Shown: positions 1 to 11,062 of the stretch, piece after piece | Numbering within the stretch: position 1 is the first letter of the stretch | Layout of the letters: each line of letters starts with the position of its first letter | From: Ascoidea asiatica | Taxonomy: Eukaryota; Ascomycota; Saccharomycetes; Ascoideales; Ascoideaceae | Assembly: GCA_001600695.1 (NCBI GenBank) | Contig: BCKQ01000003.1 | Location: 1,525,934 to 1,589,933 of the forward strand | Reading direction: 5' to 3' | Length of the DNA: 64,000 nt | Notes under the pieces: generated by a model | What the model was told of the DNA's origin: nothing | Database searches by the model: none | What the model saw: only the letters and a program-made list of their open reading frames with translations | Position numbers and translations under genes: made by a program

Positions 1-415
1 TTTTAATAATATTCCATTTCTTTCTTGAAATAATAAATAAAATATTCTTTAGACTCTTTTATATCCTTTTATATAAATATATTCTTAATATATTCTAGTC
101 AATTCTACATTATTTTATCAGTAAATCCTCTATCACAAAGGTTCTTTGATTCTAACAGCATGCTGAACATGCCTTAAAACGCTTCCAAACCACCACGCGA
201 TGAGTTCACTCTTAGAAATTGTTGTTATCGAACGCTTTTATTTACTTTCTTAGAAATAAACGTTTATTAAAGATTATTATTTTAAATATAACTAAAACTA
301 TATAACGATGTTCGATTGAATTCAGACTTTTGTTACTTATATGATCATTAATATAGATATTATTGATAGGTTACTTCTTAGAAATTAGAAATTGAAAAAA
401 GAAAATGATTGATAT
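1..415. other. Intergenic, left edge
   Basis: No open reading frame of note is visible here. It lies downstream of the F-box-like gene (minus strand), so it may hold its terminator and the promoter of a gene beyond the left edge. The only recognisable element is a GCGATGAG octamer at 197-204, identical to the core of the yeast PAC element found upstream of ribosome-biogenesis and RNA polymerase I/III genes. Which gene it serves cannot be seen. Confidence 0.5.
197..204. promoter_or_regulatory. PAC-like element (GCGATGAG)
   Basis: Exact match to the PAC core GCGATGAG, bound by Dot6/Tod6-type Myb factors in Saccharomyces. It stands out in strongly AT-rich sequence. It is not upstream of a gene inside the window: the adjacent F-box gene ends here. 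If functional it would belong to a leftward gene outside the window. An 8-base match can occur by chance. Confidence 0.3.
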
Positions 416-2647
416 CTAAAAATCTCTAAGAAAAACTCGAGTGTTTTCATATTCTTTTCCTATAACATTTGGTATTTTATTCAAATCAATTCCATTTTCA
501 ATTATATGTGAATTTACTTCTTTAACATCTTTATAATTCTTTTTAATTTCATCATCATAATCATTCATTCTATTCACATTAATTCCATCAATTATAAACT
601 CTTTTAAACAATTTTTAAGTCCCTTTATTTCATAAATTTTTTCAATTAAATAATAATAATAATGTCTAATGAAAATAAAATAATCCTTTTTAGTATCTTG
701 AATTAAAAAATCATCTTTATTAATACTTAAATTTTTTTCAATATAATCAAATTGATAATCATAACCTAAATCAATCATTTTTCTTTCATATATCTCATCA
801 TAATATACAATATCATTCTTATTTTCATTCTCATAATTTTGATTCATTTTATTTTCAGTAATTGAATCAATTAATTCAATATCATTCAATCTATCAAATA
901 GTTTTGTTAAATCATATAAAATTATCTCATTTTTAATGAATTTTATAAGTTTTTTTTCATTCAAATTTTCATTTAAATTTTTTTTAACTCTATTTAAAAA
1001 ATTTGAACAATCTATACATTCACAATATTTTATATTTTTTTCTTCTTTTAAAAATTTAATCTTTTCAGATTTTTTATCTTTGAAATTTGAATAATAATTT
1101 GTTAAAAAATAATCAATGAATATATATTTTAAGTAATTTCTATTAAAATATCCTCTTATATTCAAATATTTTAAATTTTTTAAAATAACTTTATCATTAT
1201 TTTCATTTTCATTGATTATCAGATCAATTGAGCTAAAAATTTCTCCAAAAATCGATCCTTTAATTACAGGATTAACAATTCCCAATGTATTAACATTATT
1301 ATTATCATTATCATCATTGTCATCATTGTTATTATTCTCATTCATAGTTGCAAGGTTAAAGTTTTCCATAGAATTTTCAACTTCTTCAATTTTTGGAAAA
1401 CAAATCAATGTCAATTTCTCAAGTTTTTCCAATTTTAGAAAACAAACTTTAAATATTTTTGAAATTAATTGTTTATCCGACAGATTTATTCCTCTTATTT
1501 GAAACTCAATAATATTACTGAATTCTTCATTATTATTTTTACATAAAAAAACATCGAAAACTTCATTAAATAACTTTACACTAGTAACTCTTAAAGATAT
1601 TTTTTTTATAATATTATAATTCAAAATCTCTTTCATTATATTACTTTTTTGAAGATTAATTTGATTTTGAATTCGAGTTCTAATTTGGATTTGATCTTGA
1701 TTATCTTCATTGTTGTTATCATTATTATTATTATTATTATTGTTATTGTTATTGTTAAGAGAAATTAGTGCTATACTCAAATTTTTATTTGAAAATGAAA
1801 TATAATCTAATAATCTAATGAATCTTTTATAAAAATTTATTTCATAAGTAATTGGAAGTTCTAAAGTGTTAATAAGTTTAATATTCTCTATTTTGGATCC
1901 ATTATTGAATTCATTCAAAAAACTTGAATCAATTTTTAACTTATTTGATTTATTTAAAAATTCCTTCAAGAAAATTGAAATAGAAATCTTATTTTTAGAA
2001 TGTTCATTCAAACCTTTAATAAAATAATTAAATAATCTCTTGAAAATAGTCTCAGAGGTGGAATTAGAAAAATCTAATTGAATTAAATTGAAACAATTAA
2101 TCAAAATTTTTATACAAAACAATCTAGAAATATATACATAAAAATTAAAAAATTCATTTTCATATAATAAATTAAAATCTATATTGATTGAAATCTTTTT
2201 AATTAAATTTAACAAATTTCTATTAGTTTTAAATGAATAAAGAAGTTTTGAAAGAATTTGAAAAAAATCTTGAATTCTTTTTAATTCATAATTTTTATAA
2301 TCATTATTAAATTTTGAATTTATTAATGATTTTGAATTGATTATATCTTCATCTGAATTTTCATTCAGTTTACTTATAAATAAATCTGTGAAATAATTAG
2401 TTTTTCTATAAACCATTGGAAAAAATGTCCAATTCTTGGCGAAATTATTATTATTGACTTCATTATCTTTTGGAATTAATATTTTAAAATCTTGAATATG
2501 AATATTTGAATATAATTTCGTTATTGAAAATTTATAAAAGAAATGATTTGTTAAAGATAAGTTGATTAAGTCATTTTGATTTAATTCTTTTACAATTCTT
2601 TCAATTATCTCTATAGATAAGATTTCGTGAATAGTATTTTGAAGCAT
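416..2647 (-). CDS. F-box-like protein, Asn-rich, function unknown
   Basis: A 743-residue protein. Residues about 5-50 (IHEILSIEIIERIVKELNQN, then a stretch with LINLSLTNHFFYKF) look like an F-box: Leu/Ile-rich helices followed by the L-x-S-x-x-N-x-x-F pattern. F-box proteins bind Skp1 and recruit substrates to SCF ubiquitin ligases. The rest is Leu/Ile/Asn-rich with repeated short patterns such as LKNLKYLNI and LEKLEKLTLICFP that resemble degenerate leucine-rich repeats, plus Asn tracts near residues 300-315 and an acidic Asn/Asp tract near 440-455. A single CxxC pair (CECIDC) occurs near residue 545. I do not recognise a specific orthologue. The ATG at 2647 is the first in frame and gives the F-box at the expected N-terminal place. 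Alternative: a generic LRR protein without true F-box activity. Confidence 0.7.
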   Translation of the reverse strand: MLQNTIHEILSIEIIERIVKELNQNDLINLSLTNHFFYKFSITKLYSNIHIQDFKILIPKDNEVNNNNFAKNWTFFPMVYRKTNYFTDLFISKLNENSDEDIINSKSLINSKFNNDYKNYELKRIQDFFQILSKLLYSFKTNRNLLNLIKKISINIDFNLLYENEFFNFYVYISRLFCIKILINCFNLIQLDFSNSTSETIFKRLFNYFIKGLNEHSKNKISISIFLKEFLNKSNKLKIDSSFLNEFNNGSKIENIKLINTLELPITYEINFYKRFIRLLDYISFSNKNLSIALISLNNNNNNNNNNNNDNNNEDNQDQIQIRTRIQNQINLQKSNIMKEILNYNIIKKISLRVTSVKLFNEVFDVFLCKNNNEEFSNIIEFQIRGINLSDKQLISKIFKVCFLKLEKLEKLTLICFPKIEEVENSMENFNLATMNENNNNDDNDDNDNNNVNTLGIVNPVIKGSIFGEIFSSIDLIINENENNDKVILKNLKYLNIRGYFNRNYLKYIFIDYFLTNYYSNFKDKKSEKIKFLKEEKNIKYCECIDCSNFLNRVKKNLNENLNEKKLIKFIKNEIILYDLTKLFDRLNDIELIDSITENKMNQNYENENKNDIVYYDEIYERKMIDLGYDYQFDYIEKNLSINKDDFLIQDTKKDYFIFIRHYYYYLIEKIYEIKGLKNCLKEFIIDGINVNRMNDYDDEIKKNYKDVKEVNSHIIENGIDLNKIPNVIGKEYENTRVFLRDF

Positions 2648-3902
2648 TTTTCTTTCTTTTTGCCAGTCGAATGAATGCTTGATTTAATATACAGTATATA
2701 ATTAATTGAATTGAATTATGAATTTTATAATTATAATTGATTTTTTTATATCTTTTTCTAAAATGTATTTATCATTGTTATAAGAAATTGAGGACTTAAA
2801 ATTAAAAGGGGGAAAGTGCCAGGTACTTTACTTACGATAAACAATACGAAACCACGAATTAAAGGAGTAGACTCGTACTTAAAGTTAAACAATTAAAGAT
2901 AAAATAGATTTGATTAACTTTTTATTGATGATTAATAATATGATATTTGATATTCAAAAGTATGATGAATTCTTTCATGAAATGATAGATTATGTTAATC
3001 AATTCAATTAAATTCAATTGAGTTGCATAAGCTTTGAAGAAAATATCTGTTTTTGAATGATAATTTTAATCAATTGGATAAAACTTCATGTTGGCATATT
3101 TTTATAAAAGAATATAAGATGAAGTTTAAGAAATTTTATAAATAATTTATCTTTTTAACTAATGTTGTTTCTTCTTGAATTATTGAAAGTTTGTTTTAAT
3201 CATCTCGAGATAACTTTTCTTTATATTTTCAGTGGTCTTATCAATTTAATCAGTTCAAATAAAGGGCTTCAACAAAATTGATATAAAAAAGTTTTAAAAG
3301 TAAGGCGATATAATCATATGATACGTGCTTTTAAGTGTTAGTAACTACTGGAACAGATTTTGATATTTGTACTGTATATCTTTTAGGGGGTTCAAATATT
3401 CCAAAACAAGTATAAGTGAGATGATGATATGATTATAGCTATATTTATTAAAATCTATAAAGTAATATAAATAAGAATTGTTTAGAATGAAATTAAATCA
3501 AAAAAAAAAAGAAAAACAGTAAAGAAAAACTTTTGAATCTTTTCATATAAAATGCAATACAGTAAATCTAAAGTGAAGAAAAATGAAATAGTATTTTATG
3601 AATGAAATGAATTGTAAAAGTAAATATGAATGTAAGAGTTAAAGTAAATGTTAATGTAAATGTAATGTAAATATGTTGTAAATATAAATATGAATATAAA
3701 TGTAAATGTTAATGTTATATGAATGTGAGCGTAAATGTAAATGTAAATGTAGATGTAAATGTAAATGTAGATGTAAATGTAAATGTAAATGTGAATGTAG
3801 AAGTAAATATAAATGGAAAAGTTGCCAAGATGATTATTGATGTAAATGTTGATAGTGTATATTAATTATTATAATTAAAATGGAGAAGGATAAATGAAAT
3901 TA
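2648..3902. other. Intergenic between F-box-like gene and RPN4
   Basis: About 1.25 kb without a credible gene. The left part is the promoter of the F-box-like gene (minus strand). The right part is the 3' flank of RPN4 and is low-complexity, dominated by a degenerate hexamer of the type TAAATG. No further regulatory site is claimed. Confidence 0.6.
3605..3860. repeat. Degenerate (TAAATG)n tandem repeat
   Basis: A run of GTAAAT/GTAGAT/GTTAAT hexamers reading as TGTAAATGTAAATG over roughly 250 bp, most regular at 3725-3795. It is a simple-sequence repeat 3' of RPN4 and has no coding potential in any frame. Confidence 0.8.
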
Positions 3903-4876
3903 TTAAGCATATTCAAAATGTTCTTTAGCATATTTTATTGCATCAGCAGCTTCAGTACCTGATAAACCATGTTTAACTCTTACATGTCTACTTAAAGCAT
4001 CACCTCTACTAAAAGTTTTTGGTAAATGAATAATTTTTCTATTTTTTGATTTATTAGATTCATTTTTATCCATTTTAAAATTATCATTAATATCTTTTTC
4101 ATTATTATCATTATTAATTTCTTTTTTTTTTTTTTCATTTTCATTTTCATTTTCATTTTCATTTTCATTTTCAATTTTAATGTTATTTTCATTTTCATTT
4201 TCATTTTCAATTTTGATTTCATTTTGATTTTGATTTTGATTTTCATTATTATCATTATTATTAATAATTTTTTTATTATTTTTTGATTTAAGATAATTTT
4301 TATAAATATTTTCACAAATTCTACATCTAAATATTTTTCTTTTTTCAGCATGAATTGTATCTTGATGTCTATTTAAATCATAAGGTCTTGAGAAATATTT
4401 TAAACATTCTTTATTTGTTAATGGATTAATTAAATGACATTGATGATCATAATTATTACTTAATCTTCTTGTTTTTAAGATATATTTTGAATTTGGATAA
4501 GAAATTGAAGCAATTGAAGAAGATGAAGAACGATTATGAGTTTTTATTGAAGGAGATAAATTTAATAATGAATTAAAATCTTTATTTTGATTCTGATTCT
4601 GATTCTGATTTTGAATTTGGTTATTATTATTATTATTGAGGTTAAAACTTGAATTAGAGTTTGAATTTGAATTTGAATTTGAATTTAGAATTGAAGAGAA
4701 ATTTTTAAGATTTGAGAATTTTTGATTATTTGGTAAAATTGGTTGATTTTGAGATAATTTTTGAGATAATTTTGAGAAATTAGATAAATTTAAATTTGAA
4801 GAAGAATTATTATTTGGAAGAGGTAATAGATGAGGAGGAGGAGAATATGAAAAAGATTTTGAAGTAAATTTTTTTA

Positions 4877-4922
<46 letters not shown>

Positions 4923-5080
4923 TATAATATGATTATTAGATGGTTTTTTAATTATATGAGTAGAAGAAGATGAATTTAAAGAAAGAGTTGATTGATTTGA
5001 ATTATTGAAATTATTTGAATTTTTTTTTTGAATAATTAATTTTTTATTTGATTTATTTAAAATTAAAGATTTTTGATCTA

Positions 5081-5117
<37 letters not shown>

Positions 5118-6413
5118 GTTATTTACTTTGATATTATTATTAATAATATTATTAGTAAAATTTGGTAAAGAAGTTGATAATTGATTAGATTCATTTATAT
5201 TTATATTATTATTTATATTATTATTTATATTATTTATAATATTTTGAAAATCATTATAATCATCATTAATTGGATTATAATTATCAATATTAAAATAATC
5301 TAAACTATTGAAATGATTAATAAATAAATTCTTATCTTTATCATTATCATTATCTTTCTCGTTATCAATATCTTTTATATTAGTATCAGTATTTGTAATA
5401 GAGTTTGTATTTGTATTTGAATTTGAATTTGAATTGATTAGATTTAAATTTAGATTAATATTTGAATTTAAATTATAATCATTATCATTATCAAAATCTA
5501 TATTTATATTTTTGTTATAATTATAGTTATAGTTGTTGTTATTATTACTATTATTACTATTATTATCGATATTATTATCAATATTATTATTAATAATATC
5601 GATATTATTATCGTAATAATAATCATAATCATAATCGAAATCATCATCATCATCAAAACTTGAATAATCAGGATAATTGAAAATATTATTTAAATTTAAT
5701 TTATTTTTATTAGTAATAATATTATTAGATTTTTTGAAAATTTGATCAGATAAATTATAATTTTTATTATTAATATTAACATTATTATTATCATTAGAAA
5801 TTTTATTAATATTATTTTCAATAGTGATATCATTATCATTAATATTATCATTAATATTATCATTATCATAATCATAATCATCATCTTCATCTTCCAGAAT
5901 TAAAGCGCTATCATTAATGTTAATTAAATTTAAATCTAAAGATTTTTTAAAATCTGAAACATTTAAATCTAAATTCAAGTCTAAATCTAAATCTAAATCT
6001 AAGTCAAGATCTAAATCAAGACCTAAATTTATATCATTGAATACATTTTTATAATTTAGATTATTACTGCTGTTATTATTGATGTTATTAATATTATTAA
6101 TGTTATTGATGTTATTGATATTATTATTATTATTAGTGGATATTAGAGTATTATTTGAAATTATTGAATTTGGAAAAGTTAGTTGAGAAGAGAATGAATT
6201 TGAATTTGAATTTGAATTGTAGTTTGAGTTTAAGTTGTTAATGAATTTATCATTATTATAACTATTATTATGATTATGATTATTTATATTATTTTTTATG
6301 TTTATGATCTTTTTAATATTGTCAATCTTATTTATATTTATATTTATATTTGAATCTGAATTATTAGGAATATTTGAGTTATTTGAGTATATATTTTGAT
6401 GAGAATATGTCAT
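3903..6413 (-). CDS. RPN4: Rpn4, C2H2 transcription activator of proteasome genes
   Basis: An 836-residue protein whose C-terminal third matches Rpn4, the activator that binds PACE sites (GGTGGCAAA) in proteasome-subunit promoters. The first finger lies at about residues 656-690 (YDHQCHL, then CLKYFSRPYDLNRHQDTIH). The second starts with CRIC near 697 and ends with KTFSRGDALSRHVRVKHG near 800-815; the tail reads AKEHFEYA, as in Saccharomyces Rpn4. About 109 residues of Asn/Glu/Lys-rich sequence separate the Cys and His pairs of finger two, far more than in the known protein. The N-terminal part is Asn-rich and acidic, with (LD)n repeats near residues 130-155 that could serve as activation or degron regions; this is inference. 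The ATG at 6413 is the first in frame. Saccharomyces Rpn4 is 531 residues, so this copy is expanded. Confidence 0.93.
4084..4322 (-). other. Low-complexity insertion inside RPN4 finger 2
   Basis: This stretch encodes the segment between the CRIC pair and the KTFSRGDALSRH segment of the second zinc finger. It is dominated by GAAAAT-type hexamers giving ENENEN runs, plus Asn/Gln tracts and poly-Lys. No GT...AG intron with a branch site is apparent and the frame stays open, so the segment is most simply read as coding. Confidence 0.7.
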
Positions 6414-6904
6414 TAGAGATTGAATGGGATGGATTAGTAAGAAGAAGAGTGTTTAGAATAGGCGAAGAAGAAGCAGAAGAAGCAGAAACAGAAGAAAGAG
6501 AGGAAAGAGAGGAAAGAGAAGAAGAAGAAGAAGAAAAGAAATGGTTCTGGAGAAGGAGCTGAGATTCAGGCTGGTATTTATAAGCTCCGATCACAATGCA
6601 ACTTTAAAAGCGGTGGGAGTGTACGCAGAACCGCGACTGCGCTGCTTGTTGGGCTCGTTGCTGTGGCCCCGTTTGGGATCCGTTGCAGTGGTTTTTTTGT
6701 GAGTTGTAGACACGCCACACCAGTTCCCATTTAAGAAATGCATTGGAAGTGAGTCATTTGTGGCGTGTTTCGATTTTCATTTCATCAATCTTGAAAGTCA
6801 CATGATCGTTGTTTCTAATTCGACCCCTACTTGGGTTGACACTCTACAGAATAAATATTATGAATAAGTGTTAAGGGTTGTTACTGTTACTATTACTATT
6901 ACTA
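6414..6904 (-). promoter_or_regulatory. RPN4 upstream region
   Basis: This lies between RPN4 and the next minus-strand gene, so it holds the RPN4 promoter and the bZIP gene's 3' end. Directly upstream of the RPN4 ATG is an almost pure purine tract on the plus strand (6462-6545), i.e. pyrimidine-rich on the RPN4 strand and probably within the 5' UTR. Further upstream is a GC-rich patch (about 6600-6720), a Gcn4/AP-1-type GTGAGTCAT at 6749-6757 and a Cbf1-type GTCACATG at 6797-6804. These are motif matches only. Confidence 0.5.
6749..6757 (-). promoter_or_regulatory. Gcn4/AP-1-like site
   Basis: GTGAGTCAT, reverse complement ATGACTCAC, matches the Gcn4 consensus TGACTC with preferred flanks. 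It is about 340 bp upstream of the RPN4 ATG. bZIP control of RPN4 is plausible, as Saccharomyces RPN4 is under Yap1, but binding here is inference. Confidence 0.35.
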
Positions 6905-7612
6905 TTATTTAAAATTATATAAAGCATTTTTTTTAATATTTTGTAATAAATCATCAGATTTTTTATCATTTTTTTCAATAATTAAAGATTTTAAACATTT
7001 ATTTTCCATTTCTAATTTTAAAACTAATTTATTCATTTCTTCAATTTTTAAATTTAATTCATTTAAATCATTTTCCATTTTTTTTTCTTTCAATTTTTTT
7101 TTGATTCTAAATCTTGCAGAAGCTTCTGTATTTCTTTTTTTTTTTATAACTTTTGTAACATTTGTGACATTTGTAACTTTTGATTCTTTAATTTGTTCAT
7201 TTTGTTTATCTAATAATGGGGGGATTTGATTATGCTGCACTTTTGCTTCATTATGTAAATCATTTCCACAAACATTATTAATAAAATCTAATAAATATAA
7301 TTCATTTGGATTATTAACATTATTATTAACATTCATAACTGAATTTAAATCATTTAAAACTTTTTCAGGTTTAATAGCTAAACTATCATTTGCGAAAAAA
7401 TCAAAATTAAAAAATTCAGTATTATTATTATTGTTATTATTATTATTATTATTGTTGCTAATATTATTAGTATTACTTGAATTGATATTATTATTTAAAT
7501 TATTAATATTATTAGTGGAATCTAAATTGTTATTGTTATTGTTATTGTTACCATTACCAATAATAATCTCTTCAAAATTTAAATCTTGAAGATAATTATA
7601 TGGTGATGACAT
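6905..7612 (-). CDS. bZIP transcription factor of the Cys3/Met28/Met4 type
   Basis: A 235-residue protein. The basic region at about residues 153-170 (RNTEASARFRIKKKLKEK) has the N-x-x-A-S-A-R-F-R signature of the fungal Cys3/Met4/Met28 class, followed by a leucine zipper at about 173-212 with heptad Leu residues (NDLNELNLKIEEMNKLVLKL). These factors regulate sulfur amino acid genes, usually with Cbf1 at CACGTG sites. The N-terminal half is Asn-rich with acidic and aromatic patches (NTEFFNFDFFANDSL) that could be an activation domain. The length is closer to Met28/Cys3 (about 190-240 residues) than to Met4. The ATG at 7612 is the first in frame. I cannot decide between a Met28-like and a Cys3-like orthologue. 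Confidence 0.82.
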   Translation of the reverse strand: MSSPYNYLQDLNFEEIIIGNGNNNNNNNNLDSTNNINNLNNNINSSNTNNISNNNNNNNNNNNNTEFFNFDFFANDSLAIKPEKVLNDLNSVMNVNNNVNNPNELYLLDFINNVCGNDLHNEAKVQHNQIPPLLDKQNEQIKESKVTNVTNVTKVIKKKRNTEASARFRIKKKLKEKKMENDLNELNLKIEEMNKLVLKLEMENKCLKSLIIEKNDKKSDDLLQNIKKNALYNFK

Positions 7613-7670
7613 TATTTTTTTAAGATTATTCTATTTTTAAGAATTAGTATTTAAAAAGATAAATCATATA

Positions 7671-7710
7671 ATTATATTATATTATATTATATTATATTAT
7701 ATTATATTAT
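7671..7710. repeat. (ATTAT)8 microsatellite
   Basis: Eight perfect ATTAT units followed by imperfect TA-rich continuation to about 7731. It lies about 60 bp upstream of the bZIP ATG, so it may fall in the promoter or 5' UTR. Confidence 0.9.
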
Positions 7711-8189
7711 TATATTATATAATAATACTTTAGTTATTAAATTAAGTTATAAAGTCGAGTAATATGAATAAATGATTAAGGATATAGAATATAGTTAAAT
7801 TTGTAAATTATTATTATTCTAATAATTTAATATTAATTTGAGGATACTCTTCTCTTTTATATTCACCATATAAACATATAAACTGTTTAATTTCCAGTTA
7901 ATTTCCAGTCAACTTCCTCGACTTAATGATGAGATGACAAATTAAAAAATAAAACTTTTACGTTTCACTTCACTTTAATTTGATCCAACGCAATTTGCGC
8001 AACTTTCTCATTTCCAATACTTTTTTTATTCTCGTATACAAACCGTACACAAACCACTTACTTCTATCCGTTAACAGCGCGCATTATCCTCTCCAGTGTT
8101 ATTCTTGCTTCTGCGCTCCTTTTTCTTCCCAATTGGCTAGTTCTTTCCTCGCACATCCCTCTTTTTCACTGTTCCTTTTCATTTTCCAT

Positions 8190-8221
8190 TGCTTTCACTT
8201 TGCTTTCACTTTGCTTTCATT
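8190..8221. repeat. 11-bp tandem repeat TGCTTTCACTT
   Basis: Two full copies of TGCTTTCACTT and a partial third copy TGCTTTCATT in tandem. The period is about one helical turn. On the bZIP gene's strand it reads AAGTGAAAGCA. Confidence 0.75.
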
Positions 8222-8512
8222 CAGCTGCCGCATGCCCATTTTTCTTTATTATTCTTGACTCTGTTCTGTTTCTTTGAATCCGATCCGATTTCCTCTTCAA
8301 TTACTTCAGAGTCAATCAATTTTTCAAATCTTCACTTCTTCCGAAGTTCCAGGTCATATGATTGTGTTTTTTTAACTTTCCTTAAGAAGTACCTTATTTC
8401 TGGCTTCATCCATAAACCTTAATTTTTTTTTTTTTTTAATACTTTTTTTTGAAATTTTATTAAATTTAAATCTATATAAATTATTGAATTAAATCAAATT
8501 AAATTCAATTCA

Positions 8513-9235
8513 TCAACTGACCAATTGATCATTATTGTTCCTATTATTATTGTTCCTATTATTATCATCTCTTATATCTTCATCATGTATTGAAAAATCA
8601 TCTTCCTGACTTTCAATTTCATTATTATGTAAATTATCTAATTGATTAGATAATTCAATATCTTCACTTATTATATTTTCATTTTCATTTCCATTTCCAT
8701 TTATATTTCTATTTCTATTTCTATTCATATTCATATTCACATCTTCATAATTGGAATTTGTACTTATATAATTCTTTGGTGTTTTCAATCCAAATTTAAT
8801 TAAAAAATTATTTAAAATTCCTTCATTTCTTATTTTCTTTTTATTATTATTACTATTATTATTACTATTAATTTCAAAATTCTCATTTGTTGGTAAAAGT
8901 GATGATTCAAAACTTTCATCTTCTTCATTTTCATAAATATCACTTAAATTACTTGATTCATTACTCATATCATAACTATTATTATTATTATTATTAAGAA
9001 ATTTATTATTTTCTTGTAAATCTGCCCATTGAACTGATTTTTTTGATTTTTTATGTCCTGTAACTTTATTTTGATTTCTTCTATATGAAAATATTTTATT
9101 TTCTCTATTACTTTTATTCTTTTTTGCCAATATACCTTGTATATGACGATTATTATTATTATTAATACCATTAGTATTACTATTACTATTAAAATTACTA
9201 TTAGTTTCTCGATGTATACTATTATCATTATCATT

Positions 9236-9276
<41 letters not shown>

Positions 9277-11062
9277 TATTGGTATATTTACTTCTATTCA
9301 TATTTGAAAATTTATCTTGATATTTATAATTATAATAATATAATCCATAAAGTATTCCTCCAAATATAAATGAATATATAATATATTTCATTACTTCAAC
9401 TCCTTCACTTTCCAGATTATTTCCATTATTTTCATTACCTTGATTATTATTTTCTTTATTAGAATCAATTGTACTATTACCTTTATCATTATTAATATCA
9501 TTTTCATTAAATATTTCTTTTTTATTTAAATAATCATGAATTGGAGTAATAATTTGACTTTCTTTATTATTATAATCATTTTCATAAATTTCATCATTCC
9601 ATTTATAATTTCCCATAATATAATCAATAATACCTCTGGAAATTAATGGTTTATCATATGGTACCATATGACTACTATTAAAAACTTTAATAATTGATAA
9701 ATTTCTTTCACTAATAATTTCTCCAACATTATTATTATCATAAATCCAATCAACATAATTTATATTATCTGAAAATCCTTTTTGATTTAACCATGTTAAT
9801 TCTTTTACAAAATTTTCTGTACCTAAATAATTACAAATTATATCTTTATCACCACTAAATAAAATTATTGGAATTTCTTTATATAAAATATTTGATAAAA
9901 ATTTTAATGAAATTTTTGAATTTTTATTTGTTAATTGACTATTAACATTATTATCACATTCATCCCAATTTTTTTTAAATTTATAAAATTCATTATTTAA
10001 ATTTAAAAAATTTTGAATTTTTTTTGAATTTAAAAATGGTTTAACATTTTTTAAATCATATGGCCAATTCATTCCACATGATGGAAAATCATCTTTTAAT
10101 CTTATATCATACATATTATAACATTTATATTTTTTATCATTATTATCATAAATTAAAGTATCTTTTAAAATTACATTAATAATATTTTCACATTTTGAAT
10201 ATATATAATTTTTTTCATTTTGACTAATATCTGGTTTTTTTAAATTTGGTATTAAATTTTGACAATTTTCATGAATTTTTAATAAATCTTTAAAAAAATT
10301 ATCATTTTTATTAATTAAATTATTTTCTAAAGCATATGGTAAATATGATAAACCTTGATTAATTGGATCAATCCATCCATTACCAATAATTAAACCTTTT
10401 AAATTAATTTTTTTATTAAATTTAATTTTTGAATTTAAAATTTCATTTGCAAAATATGGTATATATTGACCTGCATAACTTTCACCAGCTAAATATAAAT
10501 TTTTATTTAAATCATTTGGAAAAATTTTAAAATAATTTTTTAAAAAAATTAAAAAATCAAAAGATATTGAAGTTAATTCATTTGAATATAAATCACCATA
10601 TGAAAATCCAGTATTTACAGGTTGATCTAAAAAAACTAAATTTGCATTATCAATCCAAGAACCATTATTTAAAATAATTTTTGAATTTGAATTAATTCTA
10701 AAAGGACCAATTTCCATTAAAGCACCATCCATTGAAGAACAACCTGGACCACCATTTAACCAAATTATTAAATTATTATTTGAATCAAAAGAATTAGAAT
10801 TAGAATTAGAATTAGAATTAGGATTATTATTTTGAATTTTTTTACTAAATTTCCAAAAAAAATAATTTGTATTATTTTCTTTATGAATATTTATATGACC
10901 AGCATACATTAAAGGTAAATCATTTTCATTATAATTTTCAGAACCTGGTAAATTTTCAACTTTATAAGGTAAAGATAAATCTATTGAATTTGAATGAATT
11001 AAATTAAATTTTAAAGAAATTAATAGAATTAAATGAAATAAATAAAATGGAAAAAATATCAT
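8513..11062 (-). CDS. KEX1: Kex1 carboxypeptidase, Golgi serine protease
   Basis: An 849-residue S10-family serine carboxypeptidase that removes C-terminal Lys/Arg from peptides in the late Golgi after Kex2 cleavage. A signal peptide covers residues 1-25 ([17 protein letters not shown]). The mature N-terminus has LPG...PLMYAGHI, typical of Kex1. [10 protein letters not shown] is at 101-110, the catalytic Ser is at about 195 in GESYAG, the Asp is in [13 protein letters not shown] and the His in SSHMVPYD. One membrane segment lies near 555-580 ([18 protein letters not shown]), followed by an Asn-rich, acidic cytosolic tail longer than in Saccharomyces Kex1 (729 residues). The ATG at 11062 begins the signal peptide. 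Several NxS/T sites lie in the luminal part. The gene is divergent from NAA50. Confidence 0.95.

Larger units (their letters stand above)
7613..8512 (-). promoter_or_regulatory. Upstream region of the bZIP gene; 3' flank of KEX1
   Basis: About 900 bp without a credible gene. Small open frames at 7980-8422 are composition effects of a pyrimidine-rich strand. The region contains an (ATTAT)n microsatellite close to the bZIP start, a pyrimidine-rich block at 8100-8260 and an 11-bp tandem repeat at 8190-8221. Confidence 0.5.

Noticed and set aside
6379-6594. 71-codon Ser-rich minus-strand frame overlapping the RPN4 start
   Set aside because: It is the translation of the polypyrimidine tract in another frame.
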